Below, piece after piece: positions 21,633 through 22,663 of a stretch of DNA of 22,663 nucleotides. The number at the start of each line of letters is the position of its first letter. Position 1 is the first letter of the stretch. Source of the stretch: Methanomassiliicoccales archaeon UBA147 (GTDB taxonomy: Archaea; Thermoplasmatota; Thermoplasmata; SG8-5); NCBI GenBank assembly GCA_002496385.1, contig DAJR01000001.1, positions 1 through 22,663 of the forward strand, given 5' to 3'. Position numbers and translations under genes: made by a program. The notes under the pieces were generated by a model, which was not told the DNA's origin, did no database searches, and worked only from the letters and a program-made list of their open reading frames with translations.

Positions 21633-21696
21633 CTTCAGATTGCCCCACCCATTTAAAACCCTGGCTTTTCACTTTCACTTACCCCCCCTATACAAG

Positions 21697-21705
21697 TATA
21701 TAAGG
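21697..21705 (+). promoter_or_regulatory. TATA box of the KilA-N gene
   Basis: TATATAAGG is a near-consensus archaeal TATA box. Initiation near 21728 would give a leader of about 10 bases before the ATG at 21738. Confidence 0.65.
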
Positions 21706-21737
21706 GGCCAAAAGGAATATAGATTTGAGATGGATCG

Positions 21738-22547
21738 ATGGCAAAGAAAAACCGCATGATATCGGTTCAAGGTAAGAACATCACGATAATTGATGATGAT
21801 TACATATCCTTGACAGATATGATAAAAGCCAAGGATGGGGAATTCTTTATTTCCGACTGGCTCAGGAATAGAAATACCGTTGAATTTCTAGGCATTTGGG
21901 AACAGATACATAATCCTGATTTTAATTATGGCGAATTCGCCACAATTAGAAGTAAGGCAGGGCTGCATAGTTATAAAATTAGTGTTAAAGAATGGGTAGC
22001 TAAAACAAATGCCGTCGGCATCATAGCAAGAACGGGAAGATATGGAGGCACATATGCACACAAGGATATTGCCTTTGAGTTCGGGATGTGGATTAGCGCA
22101 GAGTTTAAAATTTATCTCATACTGGAGTTTCAACGCTTAAAGGAAGAAGAACAAAAACAATTGGGGTGGGATATTCGTAGAAATCTTGCCAAAATCAACT
22201 ATCGAATCCATACTGATGCCATCAGAGAGAATTTAATCCCGGTCACCTTGAGCAAACAACAGATTAACACAGTGTATGCTTCCGAAGCCGACATTCTTAA
22301 CATGGCATTATTTGGTAAGACTGCTGCTCAATGGCGAGAAGAAAATCCCGAGAAGGATGGCAATATCCGTGATTATGCAAATATCTCACAACTTGTTTGC
22401 CTGGCCAACTTGGAAAATCTTAATGCAGTATTTATCAATGATGGAATGGACCAAAACGGGCGGTTGAAACGTTTGAACCATATTGCGATTCAACAAATGA
22501 GGATACTAGTAGCAGACAGGAGTACCAAAAAGTTAATGAGCAAATAA
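21738..22547 (+). CDS. KilA-N domain DNA-binding protein
   Basis: The 269-residue protein contains a KilA-N domain: YISLTDMIKAKDGEFFISDW (about 22-41), RNRNTVEFLGIWEQIHNPDF, then ISVKEWVAKTNAVGI and RTGRYGGTYAHKDIAFEFG, followed by WISAEFKIYLILEFQRLKEE. The rest (about 140-269) is a mixed helical region with TLSKQQINTVYASEADILNM and ends KLMSK. KilA-N domains bind DNA and are frequent in phages, large DNA viruses and mobile islands, often as antirepressors or regulators. The gene is clearly AT-richer than its neighbours. It stands alone, has a strong TATA box and is flanked by CG-rich low-complexity sequence, all of which suggest horizontal gain. No integrase, transposase or other phage gene is visible in the window. 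Confidence 0.88.
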   Translation: MAKKNRMISVQGKNITIIDDDYISLTDMIKAKDGEFFISDWLRNRNTVEFLGIWEQIHNPDFNYGEFATIRSKAGLHSYKISVKEWVAKTNAVGIIARTGRYGGTYAHKDIAFEFGMWISAEFKIYLILEFQRLKEEEQKQLGWDIRRNLAKINYRIHTDAIRENLIPVTLSKQQINTVYASEADILNMALFGKTAAQWREENPEKDGNIRDYANISQLVCLANLENLNAVFINDGMDQNGRLKRLNHIAIQQMRILVADRSTKKLMSK

Positions 22548-22602
22548 CGTGTGTGTGATGAACCCCGGTTGGACGCAAGAAAAAACCACGGCGGCAGGAT
22601 GA

Positions 22603-22618
22603 TTTTCGGAAACGAAAA
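22603..22618. terminator. Hairpin downstream of KilA-N
   Basis: TTTTCG (22603-22608) and CGAAAA (22613-22618) pair around GAAA, about 55 bases after the KilA-N stop codon. It may terminate transcription on either strand. The bases from 22620 to the window end are CG-rich low-complexity sequence with no gene. Confidence 0.4.
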
Positions 22619-22663
22619 ACTCACTCCGCTTCGCTCCGTGCCCCGCTGCGCTCTCGCTGTTGC

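Noticed and set aside
21578..21660. Possible tRNA or rRNA fragment in the CG-rich stretch
   Set aside because: No cloverleaf, anticodon arm or T-loop sequence can be drawn; only a short hairpin is present.

Overview
The window is archaeal. It carries eukaryote-type information genes (ribosomal protein eS8 and SRP19), the archaeal DUF211 family, TATA boxes about 25 nt upstream of start codons, and several genes that look leaderless. Moderately high GC, large secreted subtilases and the gene set fit a heterotrophic euryarchaeote, most likely a Thermoplasmatota-type sediment lineage. The lineage is inference; the archaeal assignment is firm.

Layout. Positions 1-125 hold a 34-bp tandem repeat. 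Positions 148-4635 (minus) encode a membrane-anchored surface protein with two lamin-tail and two phospholipase D modules, then a TctA-like membrane protein with an OB-fold-like insertion. A plus-strand macro-domain ADP-ribose hydrolase (4710-5228) converges on two very large secreted subtilases (5260-10815 and 10994-14629, both minus). Next, all minus, are a CPA1-type cation/proton antiporter with a Pro/Lys-rich tail, thioredoxin reductase and thioredoxin. A two-gene operon follows: a SIS-domain isomerase (6-phospho-3-hexuloisomerase type) downstream of an endonuclease IV-like TIM barrel with a histone H1-like lysine tail. DUF211 (plus) then abuts SRP19 and eS8 (minus) tail to tail. After about 500 bases without a convincing gene comes an AT-richer KilA-N gene flanked by CG-rich low-complexity sequence, probably an acquired islet.

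How the genes work together. The secreted subtilases and the surface PLD/LTD protein suggest a lifestyle of degrading external polymers. The two subtilases share a catalytic core, a beta-sandwich module, FN3 modules and a near-identical C-terminal domain of about 175 residues. They also share a roughly 70-nt 5' leader. This leader folds into nested stems with compensatory base differences and a constant AAGGGCGA loop, followed by an identical GGAGCTGTTTG element just before the ATG. This pair (leader plus C-terminal domain) is the best candidate here for an undescribed regulation and sorting system for exported proteases. Thioredoxin and its reductase form a standard redox pair. The endonuclease IV-like and SIS genes are tightly coupled, but what links them functionally is unclear.
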